DNA of 64,000 bases, from assembly GCF_004962245.1 (NCBI RefSeq), contig NZ_SUHQ01000026.1, positions 1-64,000 on the forward strand. Direction: 5' to 3'. The position numbers and the translations under genes were made by a program. Below the pieces are notes generated by a model. That model was not told where the DNA came from. It worked only from the letters and a program-made list of their open reading frames with translations, and ran no database searches. The stretch is from Mesorhizobium sp. (lineage in GTDB: Bacteria > Pseudomonadota > Alphaproteobacteria > Rhizobiales > Rhizobiaceae). This document shows positions 10,880-19,289 of the stretch, piece after piece (within the stretch, counting starts at the first letter, position 1; every line of letters begins with the position of its first letter).

Positions 10880-11824
10880 TCAGGTCTGGCTGGGGCGAAC
10901 CACGGGCGGGCGTGAGGCTTGCCGTGCGGCAGTGGCTTCGCTCCCGAAGACTTCCTTGGCGATCTCGCCGATGCCGCCGAGTGTGCCGATCAGTGATGAA
11001 GCTTCCATCGGCATCAGCACGACCTTGCTGTTCGTGGCGGAGCCGATCCTGGTCAGCGCTTCGGTGTATTTCAGCGCGACGAAGTAGTTGAGCGCCTGCA
11101 CGTCTCCCTTGGAGATCGCCTCCGACACCACCTGCGTGGCGCGGGCCTCGGCTTCGGCCGAGCGTTCGCGCGCCTCGGCGTCGCGGAAGGCGGCTTCCTT
11201 GCGGCCTTCGGCTTCCAGGATCTGCGACTGCTTGAGGCCTTCGGCGTCGAGGATCTGCGCGCGCTTGTTGCGTTCGGCCATCATCTGGCGGCCCATCGAT
11301 TCGACGAGATTGGCCGGCGGATTGATGTCCTTGATCTCGACGCGGGTGATCTTGATGCCCCAGGGATGCGCCGCCTCGTCGACGACGCGCAGCAGGCGCT
11401 CGTTGATGGCGTCGCGGTTCGACAAAAGCTCGTCAAGGTCCATCGAGCCCATCACGGTGCGGATGTTGGTCATCGTCAGGTTGAGGATGGCGTTCTCAAG
11501 GCCGGCGACCTGGTAGGCGGCCTGCGCGGCGTTGAGCACCTGGTAGAAGGCGACGCCGTCGACGCCAACGGTAGCGTTGTCGCGGGTGATGATCTCCTGG
11601 GTCGGGACGTCGAGCACCTGCTCCATCATGTTCAACTTGGCGCCGATGCGGTCGACGAACGGCACGATGAGGTTGAGACCGGGGCTCAATGTCTTGGTGT
11701 AACGGCCAAAGCGTTCGACGGTATGATTGTAGCCTTGCGGGATTGTCCGGATGCCCTTGAAAAGCACGAGCACGACAAGAGCGGCAAGAACAAGAAGCGC
11801 GATATCGAAACCACTGAAATCCAT
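10880..11824 (-). CDS. qmcA: SPFH/band 7 (stomatin-like) membrane protein, QmcA-like
   Basis: A 314-residue protein anchored by one N-terminal helix (ALLVLAALVVLVLFKG). The SPFH domain starts at TIPQGYNHTVERFGRYTKTL and includes NLIVPFVDRIG. A charged helical coiled-coil region (AEGLKQSQILEAEGRKEAAF and neighbours) and a short disordered tail complete it. Such proteins oligomerise in membrane rafts and, with NfeD, protect membrane proteins or scaffold proteases such as FtsH. It forms a pair with the downstream nfeD-like gene. A copy of the 78-bp dispersed repeat lies 48 bases upstream of its start. Confidence 0.92.
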   Translation of the reverse strand: MDFSGFDIALLVLAALVVLVLFKGIRTIPQGYNHTVERFGRYTKTLSPGLNLIVPFVDRIGAKLNMMEQVLDVPTQEIITRDNATVGVDGVAFYQVLNAAQAAYQVAGLENAILNLTMTNIRTVMGSMDLDELLSNRDAINERLLRVVDEAAHPWGIKITRVEIKDINPPANLVESMGRQMMAERNKRAQILDAEGLKQSQILEAEGRKEAAFRDAEARERSAEAEARATQVVSEAISKGDVQALNYFVALKYTEALTRIGSATNSKVVLMPMEASSLIGTLGGIGEIAKEVFGSEATAARQASRPPVVRPSQT

Positions 11825-11872
11825 TTGGCTCTCCCTCAGATGCCAGCCACATTAGAGCGACGGGCGTATACT

Positions 11873-11950
11873 GGACGCACAAAGTACGCTCTTACTCTTT
11901 ATACCTGCACATCGTGCTTCCCGAAAATCGATTCCGACTTTCGGGCCGAT
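11873..11950 (+). repeat. 78-bp dispersed palindromic repeat, copy 1
   Basis: This element begins GGACGCACAAAGTACGCTCT and ends TTTCGGGCCGAT, with an internal imperfect dyad GAAAATCGATTCCGACTTTC. A second copy of exactly the same length lies inverted at 16022-16099, and most positions are identical. It sits in the gap between ferrochelatase and the SPFH gene. It resembles the intergenic mosaic/palindromic elements known from rhizobial genomes; its family name cannot be settled here. Confidence 0.8.
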
Positions 11951-12090
11951 ACGGTAGACGTTTCAACGCAACCGGCTTCACCAAGCACTTAAGTGTGTTT
12001 CAGAAATGTTACAATCAGGTGATTGTGGATTGTCGTGCGTAGACAGCCGGGCTAGCGCTCGATGGGGCTGTCTCGTTCAGGCCGTCCGCC

Positions 12091-13143
12091 TCAGATCCAG
12101 CCCGAGAGTTCGCGCCGCACCATCGCCTCGATCACCGCCATGCCCTCGGCACTGTCGTTGAGGCAAGGGATGTGCGCAAACTTCTCGCCGCCGGCATGAT
12201 GGAAGGTCTCGGCGGCCTCCCTGCCGATCTCGTCCAGCGTCTCGATGCAGTCGACAGAGAAGCCCGGATTGACGATGGCGATCGATCTCACGCCTTCCCC
12301 AGCCAATTTTTCGACCGTCTTGTCGGTGTAGGGCTGCAGCCACTCCTGCGCACCGAAACGCGACTGGAACGTGGTGATCAGCTTCTTCTCATCCCAGCCG
12401 AGCTTTTCGCGCAGCAGCCGGGTCGTCTCCAGGCAATGGGCCTGATAGGGGTCGCCCTTGTCGGAATAGGGTTTGGGAATGCCGTGATAGGAGGCGATGA
12501 CCACCTCCGGTTCGAAATCGAGGGTTGCCAGGTGGCGCTCGATCGAACGTGCAAGCGCCTCGATATAAACCGGTTCGGCATAATATGGCGGCACGCTGCG
12601 AATCGCCGGTGCGCGCCGCATCTTCATCAGCGCGCGAAACAACTGGTCGTTGGCGGTCGCGGTCGTGGTCGCGGAATATTGCGGATAGAGCGGAAAAGAG
12701 AGGATGCGGTCGCAGCCTTGCGCGACCAGCCCCCTGGCCACGCTCTCGGTCGACGGATTGCCGTAACGCATCGCCCAGTCGACGACGACATTGGGCAGGT
12801 CGCGCAGCGCCTCGGTCAGCTTTTCGCCCTGGGTGCGGGTGTAGGTGCGCAGCGGCGACTCGTTGCGCTGCCGGTTCCATATTCTGGCATAGTTGGCGCC
12901 GGACTTCTTCGGCCGCGTGGTGAGAACCAGCCCGTAGAGGATTGGATACCAGATCGCCTTGTTGAGCTCGATGACGCGCGGATCGGACAGGAATTCCCTG
13001 AGATAGCACCACATCGGCTTGAATTCGGTGCCGTCGGGCGTGCCGAGATTGATAAGCATGACGCCGATCCTGCCCGCCCCGGCCGGCGGCTGTCCTGGCG
13101 GCAGCGGGCCGAGGGCCTTCGCGGCTTTGGGATCGAGGGTCAT
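12091..13143 (-). CDS. hemH: ferrochelatase
   Basis: A 350-residue enzyme that inserts ferrous iron into protoporphyrin IX in the last step of haem synthesis. Recognised by the N-terminal MLINLGTPDGTEFKPMWCYL, the catalytic-His segment SYHGIPKPYSDKGDPY, and the acidic metal-path segment NPGFSVDCIETLDEI. The start at 13143 (MTLDPKAAK) has GGAG 7 bases upstream; the open frame to 13212 is ignored. The length fits the family. It lies on the same strand as the nucleotidase upstream, about 87 bases away, without a clear shared function. Confidence 0.95.
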   Translation of the reverse strand: MTLDPKAAKALGPLPPGQPPAGAGRIGVMLINLGTPDGTEFKPMWCYLREFLSDPRVIELNKAIWYPILYGLVLTTRPKKSGANYARIWNRQRNESPLRTYTRTQGEKLTEALRDLPNVVVDWAMRYGNPSTESVARGLVAQGCDRILSFPLYPQYSATTTATANDQLFRALMKMRRAPAIRSVPPYYAEPVYIEALARSIERHLATLDFEPEVVIASYHGIPKPYSDKGDPYQAHCLETTRLLREKLGWDEKKLITTFQSRFGAQEWLQPYTDKTVEKLAGEGVRSIAIVNPGFSVDCIETLDEIGREAAETFHHAGGEKFAHIPCLNDSAEGMAVIEAMVRRELSGWI

Positions 13144-13230
13144 AGCGGTTCTCCGGACATCGCGCGAAACTAGCGATGCCGCGCCTGTTTTCAATGCAGC
13201 GTCTGGCCGCACCTTATTCCGGCTGCCGGG

Positions 13231-15330
13231 TTATTTCGCGGCGGGCGGTATGGTCAAGGTTGCGCCGATAGGCAGCCGGCGTGACTTGTAGCCCTTGTTG
13301 GCGTCGGAGATCATTTTCCACTTGGCGCCATCGCCGTAGGCTTTTACCGCCAGATCCCAATAGGTATCGCCGGCAACGATGACGTGGCTGCTTTCAGCCG
13401 GCGTCATCGCCTCGGCTGGTTCTGCCGGTTCGGCGGGCGCAGGCGCAGCCTCTGCGGGCTTGGCCGTTTCCGTGGCTGCAGGCGCCGTCTCGGCTGGTTT
13501 TGCGGGCTCGGCAGGTGCCGGCGTTGCCGGGGCGGGTTCCGCCGGGACGGCTGGCGGCGTCGTGGCGATGTCGCCCGAACCCGTCGGCAGTTCGGGCATC
13601 GCCGGCTCCGCAGTTGCGGCTGGAGCCGCCTCGGCCGGTTTTGCCGGCTCAGCCGGAGCGGGCGCAGCTTCGGTCGACTTTGCCGGTTCCTGGACCGGTT
13701 CCGTGGCTGCCGGTTCCGCCGCCGTGATCTCGGTTATGCGGCCATCAAGCTTCGGCGTGTAGGGCCGATGGGCGCCGAGATAATCGGCGACCACCTGTTC
13801 GAGGCCCGGACCGTAATCATAGGCGTTCTTGGCTTTCTCAGCGAAGATATTGTAGCCGTCGCCGCCTTGGCGCACATAGTTGTTGGTGGCGACCAGGTAA
13901 TCCTTGTCCGGATTGATGGGGGTCCACGCGCCACCTTCCATGACCTCGACCGACTTGACGCGTCCGGCGTTCGCGGCAACCGACTTGTCGAATGAATATT
14001 TCAGGCCGGCAACCTGCGGAAAACGCCCGGCGCCGTCCTCGATCTGGCTGAGGCCGCCTTCGAGCGCGGCAACCAGATCCTTGCCGGAAATCTGGAAGGT
14101 CGCCAATGTGTTCTGGAACGGCAGTACGGTCAGCACCTCGCCCATGGTGATAGTGCCCTGGTCGATTGAAGCGCGCAGCCCGCCGCCATTCGAGATGACG
14201 ATCTCGACGCCCTGACCCTTGACGCGATCGAGGATGGCGTCCGAGACGAGATTGCCCATCTCGCACTCGCGGGTGCGGCAATTCTCGCGGCTGCCGTCGA
14301 TCGTCTTGGTGGCTTCGGCGACTTCCTTGTTCTTCAACGCCTCGATCGGTGCGCCGAGCTCCTTGATCCGGGCAAGCACGGCGGGATCCGGGGTGATCGA
14401 CTTGTCGAGATAGATCGGGTCGCCGCTGGCCTGCTTGACGACGCCGTCGTCGTCGAACACGACCTTGAACTCGCCGAGATATTTCGAATAGGACGCCGCC
14501 TGGACGACAGGCACCTGGTAGCCGTCCGGATTATCGACCATCGTCGGGTAGGGGCCTTCCGCCTTGGGGTCGGTGTTGGACAGCAGCGAATGGCTGTGGC
14601 CGCCGACCACCACGTCGACACCCGGGATCTTGGCGATGACGTCGCGCTCGCGCTTGTAGCCGATATGGGTGACCGCGATGATCTTGTTGACGCCTTCTCC
14701 CTTCAGCCTCTCGACTTCGGCTGTGATCGACTTGACGTCGTCCTCGATCGTGATGTTGGGGCCTGGCGAGGCGAGCTCCGGCGTGTCGTTGGTGACCGCG
14801 CCGACGATGCCGATCTTCTGGCCGCCGACCTCGACCACGATCGATGGTTTCACGCGGTCGCCGAGCTTGGATTGCGCGTCGGCCTTCACATTGGCGCCGA
14901 GCACCGGAAACTGGATCATGTCCAGGAACGGCGCCAGCGCCGCCTCACCATCGTCGAACTCGTGATTACCGAGCTCCATGGCATCGAATTTCATCTGGTT
15001 GAGGAATTCGCCTTCGGTCTTGCCCTTGTAGGTCGTGTAGAAGAGCGAGCCCTGGAAATTGTCGCCGGCGCTGAGCAGCAGCACGTTCTGGCCTTCCAGC
15101 TTCTTGCGCTCCTGAGCAATCGCCGTGATCAGCCGCGCCGCGCCGCCGATGCACTCGCCCTTGGTCTCCTCTTCGGCCGAGCAGGTCGATTCATATTTAT
15201 TGTTGCTTTCGATGCGGCTGTGCCAGTCGTTGATGTGCAATATGTTCAGCGTGTAGTCGGCAAAGGACACGCCGGCCGATAGGCCAAGCGCAGACGCCGA
15301 CAGGGCGGCAATGGCGGCGATCTTCTTCAT
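13231..15330 (-). CDS. exported 5'-nucleotidase/UshA-like metallophosphatase with C-terminal LysM
   Basis: A 699-residue periplasmic protein. A signal peptide covers about residues 1-24 (MKKIAAIAALSASALGLSAG...). The calcineurin-type metallophosphatase domain has HINDWHS, GNHEFD and GGHSHS, and is followed by the 5'-nucleotidase C-terminal substrate domain (NLVSDAILDR, GGLRASIDQG, TNNYVRQGGDGYN). A long linker of repeated Pro/Ala/Glu/Lys units (PAEPAKPAE-like) then leads to a LysM domain in the last about 50 residues (VIVAGDTYWDLAVKAYGDG...LPIGATLTIP). It probably releases phosphate or nucleosides from nucleotides while held to peptidoglycan. GGGGAG precedes the chosen start; an ATG at 15384 is less likely. 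Confidence 0.9.
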   Translation of the reverse strand: MKKIAAIAALSASALGLSAGVSFADYTLNILHINDWHSRIESNNKYESTCSAEEETKGECIGGAARLITAIAQERKKLEGQNVLLLSAGDNFQGSLFYTTYKGKTEGEFLNQMKFDAMELGNHEFDDGEAALAPFLDMIQFPVLGANVKADAQSKLGDRVKPSIVVEVGGQKIGIVGAVTNDTPELASPGPNITIEDDVKSITAEVERLKGEGVNKIIAVTHIGYKRERDVIAKIPGVDVVVGGHSHSLLSNTDPKAEGPYPTMVDNPDGYQVPVVQAASYSKYLGEFKVVFDDDGVVKQASGDPIYLDKSITPDPAVLARIKELGAPIEALKNKEVAEATKTIDGSRENCRTRECEMGNLVSDAILDRVKGQGVEIVISNGGGLRASIDQGTITMGEVLTVLPFQNTLATFQISGKDLVAALEGGLSQIEDGAGRFPQVAGLKYSFDKSVAANAGRVKSVEVMEGGAWTPINPDKDYLVATNNYVRQGGDGYNIFAEKAKNAYDYGPGLEQVVADYLGAHRPYTPKLDGRITEITAAEPAATEPVQEPAKSTEAAPAPAEPAKPAEAAPAATAEPAMPELPTGSGDIATTPPAVPAEPAPATPAPAEPAKPAETAPAATETAKPAEAAPAPAEPAEPAEAMTPAESSHVIVAGDTYWDLAVKAYGDGAKWKMISDANKGYKSRRLPIGATLTIPPAAK

Positions 15331-15374
15331 CTTCGTCTCCCCGATGACCTGAATGCAGCGCCGCGCATCATTTG

Positions 15375-15456
15375 GGACGCGCAAGGACGCTGTACCAATT
15401 TGATTTTGCGCATGATCCCCAGCGAAAATCGATTCCGATTTTCGGGGTCATGCGCA
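15375..15456 (-). repeat. dispersed palindromic element, related to 32428-32523
   Basis: The core 15407-15456 is a near-palindrome: TGCGCATGATCCCC at one end, GGGGTCATGCGCA at the other, with GAAAATCGATTCCGATTTTC in the middle. Read on the minus strand, the core and the adjoining AAAATCAAATTG...GCGCGTCC segment match the element at 32428-32523. It lies upstream of the nucleotidase gene and may fold into a stable hairpin in RNA or DNA. Confidence 0.75.
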
Positions 15457-15564
15457 GAGGTGTTTAACCCCTCTGCTTGACTGGAGCATAACAGCCAGCT
15501 TTTTGTCCATGCTCACATCGCGTTTCTGCCCATGCAAGCGGAATCGGGGTCAGCTTTGCCGGCG

Positions 15565-15602
15565 CAAAAAAAGCACGGCGGCCCTCAAGCCGCCGTGCTT
15601 TG
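15565..15602 (-). terminator. rho-independent terminator of the omp10-like gene
   Basis: A perfect 12-bp stem (AAAGCACGGCGG / CCGCCGTGCTTT, 8-base loop) is followed on the minus strand by seven T residues. It stands 23 bases beyond the stop codon of the lipoprotein gene, so it should end that transcript. Confidence 0.85.
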
Positions 15603-15624
15603 CGAAAAGCGATTCAGTATGGGC

Positions 15625-16002
15625 TCAGGTGCGTCGCGTCAGCACGAAGTTCTGCCCGCTCGCGCTCGTGCAATTAAGCTGGGAAGTGGAGATCAGCAAG
15701 CAGTTGAAGCTGATCGGCGTCTGGCGGATCAGCGAGGTGCCATGGATCTCGACCGAGGTGTCGCCGGTCATGGTGTAGCTGCCGTCGGCAAGCTTCTGGC
15801 CGGTGTCTGTGGCGACGGTCTTGAAGCTGCCGCTGGCGAAGGTCGACAGACCCGTGCCCTGCGCGTCGATCCACGAGCCTTCGACCGCGCTCCGCGTGGC
15901 CAATGGCGGCCCGCCAGGGCCGGCGGTGGTGCACGCCGCCAAGACGACGGCAGTGGTCGCGGCAATCCCGGCCGAAAGCAATTTGCGCGCAATCGTCATC
16001 AT
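15625..16002 (-). CDS. omp10: Omp10-like outer-membrane lipoprotein
   Basis: A 125-residue lipoprotein. The signal peptide ends in the lipobox LAAC with Cys24 as the lipidated residue. The mature part contains VEGSWIDAQGTG, TDTGQKLADGSY, SQLNCTSASGQNFVLTRR and a Cys pair. This pattern agrees closely with what I recall of the Brucella Omp10 lipoprotein, a small surface-exposed beta-structured protein of unknown function. The start at 16002 is preceded by AGAGGA and carries tandem ATGs; the frame stays open to 16161 but that extension runs through a dispersed repeat. It is followed by a strong terminator. Confidence 0.85.
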   Translation of the reverse strand: MMTIARKLLSAGIAATTAVVLAACTTAGPGGPPLATRSAVEGSWIDAQGTGLSTFASGSFKTVATDTGQKLADGSYTMTGDTSVEIHGTSLIRQTPISFNCLLISTSQLNCTSASGQNFVLTRRT

Positions 16003-16021
16003 CAAAATCCTCTTCTCTCGC

Positions 16022-16099
16022 ATCGGCCCGAAAATCGGAACCGATTTTCGGAAAGCACGATGCGTACATTCAAAGCGCCAGAGCGTACTTTGTGCGTCC
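16022..16099 (-). repeat. 78-bp dispersed palindromic repeat, copy 2
   Basis: Inverted copy of the element at 11873-11950, with identical length. The first 20 bases and the last 12 bases are the same in the two copies; differences cluster in the middle (TACTCTTTATACCTG versus GGCGCTTTGAATGTA). The dyad GAAAATCGGTTCCGATTTTC is perfect apart from its centre. It sits between the homospermidine synthase and omp10-like genes, in the likely promoter or leader of the latter. Confidence 0.8.
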
Positions 16100-16197
16100 A
16101 AATGGACGCACGCCGCTCCAGGCCACCCTCCTTCAATCGCCCGATTTCCAGGCGATTGCAAGACAGTGAGCCATTGCTATCGAGCGGGGACGTTGCA

Positions 16198-17643
16198 CTA
16201 TCGGACGAGGATGTTGCGGAATTGCCATGGGTCGTTTTTGTCGAGGTCTTCCAGGAACAGACCAGGACGGTTATCGAGCGGCGTCCAGTCGGTGTAGTAG
16301 CCCCTGACCGGCCCGAGATAGGGGGACTGCACTTCCAGGCAGCGCCTGTAGTCAATCTCGTCGGTCTCGACGATGCCGGCCTCGGGATTTTCCAGCGCCC
16401 AGACCATGCCCGCCAGCACCGCCGACGTGACCTGCATGCCGGTCGCGTTCTGATAAGGCGCCAGCTTGCGCGCTTCCGCCAGCGACAGTTGCGAGCCGTA
16501 CCAGTAGGCGTTCTTGTCATGGCCGTAGAGCAGCACGCCGAGTTCGTCGACACCGTCGACCAACTCGTTCTCATCGAGCACGTGATGCACGGATTGCGCC
16601 TTGCCGGCGGCGCCGAACATCTCGTGCAGCGACAGCACGGCGTCGTTGCAGGGATGGTAGGCGTAGTGGCAGGTCGGGCGGTATTGAACCTTGCCCTTCT
16701 TGCCGCGCAGGGTAAAGAAATCGGCGATCGAAATCGACTCGTTGTGCGTCACCAGGAAACCGTATTGCGAGCCGGGCGTCGGGCACCAGCTGCGCACACG
16801 GGTGTTGGCGCCCGGCTGCTCCAGATAGATCGCGGCCTTCGAGCCATGCTTGTGCTTCTTGGCGTTCTTCGGCATCCAGGTCTCATGCGTGCCCCAGCCG
16901 AGCTCTGCCGGCTGCAGGCCTTCCGAGATGAAGCCTTCGACCGACCAGGTGTTCCAGAACACGTCCATCGGCTTTAGCTTCTTGGTGCGCTGGGTGTCGC
17001 GCTCGGCGATGTGGATGCCCTTGACGCCGGCCTTCTTCATCAGCTTGGCCCAGCCTTCGCGATCGTGCTGTGCGGGCTCCGAGAACTCGAGGCCAAGATC
17101 AGTGGCGAGGTTGACCAGCGCCTGCTTGACGAACCACGAGACCATGCCTGGGTTGGCGCCGCAGGTGGAGATTGCGGTCGCCCCGCCGGGGTGCGCGTGC
17201 TTCTCTTCGATCATGGATTCGCGCAGCGCGTAATTGGTGCGGCTGGCATTGTCGGCCTTGGCATCGAAATAGAAGCCGAGCCATGGCTCGACGACGGTAT
17301 CGATGTAAAGCACACCCAGCTTGCGACAGAGCCGCATCAAATCCACTGAGCCGGTGTCGACCGACAGGTTGACGCAAAAGCCCTGGCCGCCACCTTTGGT
17401 CAGCAGCGGGGTCAAAAGTTTCTTGTAGTTCTTCCTAGTCACCGCATCCTGCATGAAGGTGATGCCGCGCTCGTCCAGCAGCTTGCGGTCGGTATCGAGT
17501 GGATCGATGACCGTCATGCGCGACTTGTCGAATTTGAAATGGCGCTCGATCAGCGGCAGCGTTCCCCGTCCGATCGACCCGAAGCCGATCATCACGACAG
17601 GGCCGGTGATCTCACCGTAAACGGGCCAGTTTTCATTCGCCAT
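16198..17643 (-). CDS. hss: homospermidine synthase
   Basis: A 481-residue enzyme that forms sym-homospermidine from two putrescines (or putrescine and spermidine) using NAD, the main triamine route in many rhizobia. The N-terminal Rossmann motif is VVMIGFGSIGRG (G20, G22, G25), followed by the saccharopine-dehydrogenase-like fold with IDTVVEPWLGFY and STCGANPGMVSWF. The start at 17643 (MANENWPVYGEI) gives the family's usual N-terminus, with an AGGGAG site about 11 bases upstream. The open frame to 17694 is less likely. Putrescine could come from the decarboxylase at 42704-43837. Confidence 0.94.
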   Translation of the reverse strand: MANENWPVYGEITGPVVMIGFGSIGRGTLPLIERHFKFDKSRMTVIDPLDTDRKLLDERGITFMQDAVTRKNYKKLLTPLLTKGGGQGFCVNLSVDTGSVDLMRLCRKLGVLYIDTVVEPWLGFYFDAKADNASRTNYALRESMIEEKHAHPGGATAISTCGANPGMVSWFVKQALVNLATDLGLEFSEPAQHDREGWAKLMKKAGVKGIHIAERDTQRTKKLKPMDVFWNTWSVEGFISEGLQPAELGWGTHETWMPKNAKKHKHGSKAAIYLEQPGANTRVRSWCPTPGSQYGFLVTHNESISIADFFTLRGKKGKVQYRPTCHYAYHPCNDAVLSLHEMFGAAGKAQSVHHVLDENELVDGVDELGVLLYGHDKNAYWYGSQLSLAEARKLAPYQNATGMQVTSAVLAGMVWALENPEAGIVETDEIDYRRCLEVQSPYLGPVRGYYTDWTPLDNRPGLFLEDLDKNDPWQFRNILVR

Positions 17644-18051
17644 TTTATCGATTACTCCCTCAAACAGGCTGAAAAGCCGGGCAAAAAGACGCAAAGCGGG
17701 TCATTTATTGTCCGACGGCTACGCGCTACACCACAGATCATTGTCATAAACCAGCGAAAAGCGCCAACCGCGGCCACGCTGTGTTGGCCACGTGGTTAAG
17801 GCCAAAACCATGGATGGGGAGCTCTATCCGAGCCTGAGCCCACTGCCCATTCGCCAAGGCGCGAGTGACGCGCCCGCCCGTTCAACGGATTTTCGTTCTC
17901 GGCGCAACTGTGGATGCCCGCACCAACAATTCTACGGGCAGAACGACTTGGCGGGGCGGTTGATTGTCGAGAACCGTGCGGGCGGCGAGCCTGCCTTTCC
18001 AGCAGGTTCCTTCGTGGCCTCAGGCAGTTTTTGAGCGCAACGGGGACTGTT
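17644..18051. other. long non-coding gap upstream of hss
   Basis: About 400 bases separate hss from the zinc operators. No conserved gene, RNA or strong hairpin was recognised. It should contain the hss promoter reading leftward. A short frame at 17792-18034 contains a segment faintly like a TctC-type binding protein (AGRLIVENRAGG) but lacks the rest of that family, so it is not called a gene. Confidence 0.5.
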
Positions 18052-18100
18052 TGTTATAACGTAACATTTTCGATTGACGAACGTGATAACATAACATAAC
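18052..18100. promoter_or_regulatory. putative Zur operators before the zinc-binding protein gene
   Basis: Two AT-rich dyad-like sequences lie close together: TGTTATAACGTAAC at 18052-18065 and GTGATAACATAACATAAC around 18082-18100. They stand out from the GC-rich surroundings. Their GTTATAAC/ATAACATAAC character is that of Zur (Fur-family zinc repressor) sites, and both downstream genes are zinc-related. They would make this transcript respond to zinc shortage. Confidence 0.7.
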
Positions 18101-18221
18101 GGATCGTCAATGGCGGCTTGTGTGATCTTTCAGACCTGACGCTGGGCTAACGGCTCGCGGCGCTCGCCATGCGCGTCCGGCATGTCTCCCACAGAATTGC
18201 TTGAACAGAAGGAGTGATTGA

Positions 18222-19205
18222 ATGTCCAGGATGCTGAAGCTTGCCGCCGCGGCGAGCGTTGTAACATTGTTGCCAGTCACCTTCTCGGTGGCCGCAGCCG
18301 AGAACCTCAAGGTTGTCGCCAGTTTCTCGATCATCGCTGATTTCGCCAAGAATGTCGGCGGCGACCGTGTCGATATCGCCACGCTGGTCGGCCCGAACGG
18401 TGACGCCCATGTCTACGAACCAAAGCCGGCCGACGCGGCCGAAGTCGGTTCGGCCGACGTGGTGCTGGTCAACGGCCTCCAGTTCGAGGGCTTCCTCCAG
18501 CGTCTCGTCGAGGCGAGCGCGACGAAGGCGCCGGTCGTGGAATTGACCAAAGGCGGCGAGGTGTTGCGCAACACCGAGGAAGAAGATCACCACGAGGATA
18601 AAGCCGCCGCAGGCAAGGAAGGGCATGCCGGGGAGGCGGACGAGGGCCACGAGGAAGGGCACCACCATCACGGCGAGTCCGATCCCCATGCATGGCAGTC
18701 CGTGCATAATGCCGAGGTCTATGTGAAGAACATCGCCGATGCCTTCTGTGCCGCCGACAAAGCTGGCTGTGACACCTACCGGCTCAATGCCGAATCATAT
18801 GGCGAGCAGCTCGAGGCACTGGAAGAGGAGATCAAGGCGACCATAGCTGAGGTCCCCGAGGACAAGCGGATGATCATCACCTCGCACGACGCGTTTGGGT
18901 ATTTCGAGCATGAATACGGCATAAAATTCCTCGCACCGGAGGGTGTCTCCACCGAATCTGAAGCCTCGGCCGCCGATGTCGCGGCTCTCATCAAACAGAT
19001 CAGGCAAGACAAGGCTTCGGCAATCTTCGTGGAAAACGTCACCAATCCCCGCCTGATCGAGCAGATCGCCAGCGAGACGGGCCTGAAAGTCGGCGGCGAA
19101 CTCTACTCCGACGCCCTGTCGGACGAGAATGGCCCGGCGGCGACCTACATCGAGATGATGCGGCACAACATCACGGTGATCAAAGGCGCGATCGTTGGAA
19201 GCTGA
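18222..19205 (+). CDS. zinc ABC transporter substrate-binding protein, ZnuA/AztC-type
   Basis: A 327-residue periplasmic cluster A-I metal-binding protein. A signal peptide covers about residues 1-25. Predicted zinc ligands are H63 (GDAHVYEP), H156 (SDPHAWQ), H222 (ITSHDAF) and D297 (YSDALS). A His/Glu/Asp-rich mobile loop fills about 119-152 and includes HHHH, typical of zinc rather than manganese binders. Cys176 and Cys183 may form a disulfide. AGGAG precedes the ATG by 7 bases. Putative Zur sites lie upstream and an AztD-type gene downstream, but no permease or ATPase gene is adjacent, so the transporter must be encoded elsewhere. The AztD partner favours AztC over classical ZnuA. Confidence 0.9.
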   Translation: MSRMLKLAAAASVVTLLPVTFSVAAAENLKVVASFSIIADFAKNVGGDRVDIATLVGPNGDAHVYEPKPADAAEVGSADVVLVNGLQFEGFLQRLVEASATKAPVVELTKGGEVLRNTEEEDHHEDKAAAGKEGHAGEADEGHEEGHHHHGESDPHAWQSVHNAEVYVKNIADAFCAADKAGCDTYRLNAESYGEQLEALEEEIKATIAEVPEDKRMIITSHDAFGYFEHEYGIKFLAPEGVSTESEASAADVAALIKQIRQDKASAIFVENVTNPRLIEQIASETGLKVGGELYSDALSDENGPAATYIEMMRHNITVIKGAIVGS

Positions 19206-19223
19206 TCGCCATCCCCACGATGG

Positions 19224-19250
19224 AAAGGCGGAGCAATCCGCCTTTTCGTC
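19224..19250 (+). terminator. terminator after the zinc-binding protein gene
   Basis: A perfect 9-bp stem (AAAGGCGGA / TCCGCCTTT) with a GCAA tetraloop is followed by TTCGTC. It lies 19 bases after the stop codon and before the second Zur-like box, indicating that the aztD-like gene has its own promoter. Confidence 0.75.
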
Positions 19251-19261
19251 GATCATCATCA

Positions 19262-19278
19262 GTTATGTAATAACATAA
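19262..19278. promoter_or_regulatory. putative Zur operator before the aztD-like gene
   Basis: GTTATGTAATAACATAA is a near-perfect palindrome (TTATGT / ACATAA arms) ending 11 bases before the GTG start at 19290. It shares the ATAACATAA half-site with the boxes at 18082-18100. So close to the start, it would block ribosome or polymerase entry when the repressor is bound. Confidence 0.7.
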
Positions 19279-19289
19279 AGGAAAATACA

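Noticed and set aside
17792..18034. Short frame with AGRLIVENRAGG, a little like a TctC-family binding protein
   Set aside because: Only about a dozen residues resemble the family. There is no signal peptide, no continuation and no neighbouring transporter, so it is not called a gene or pseudogene.
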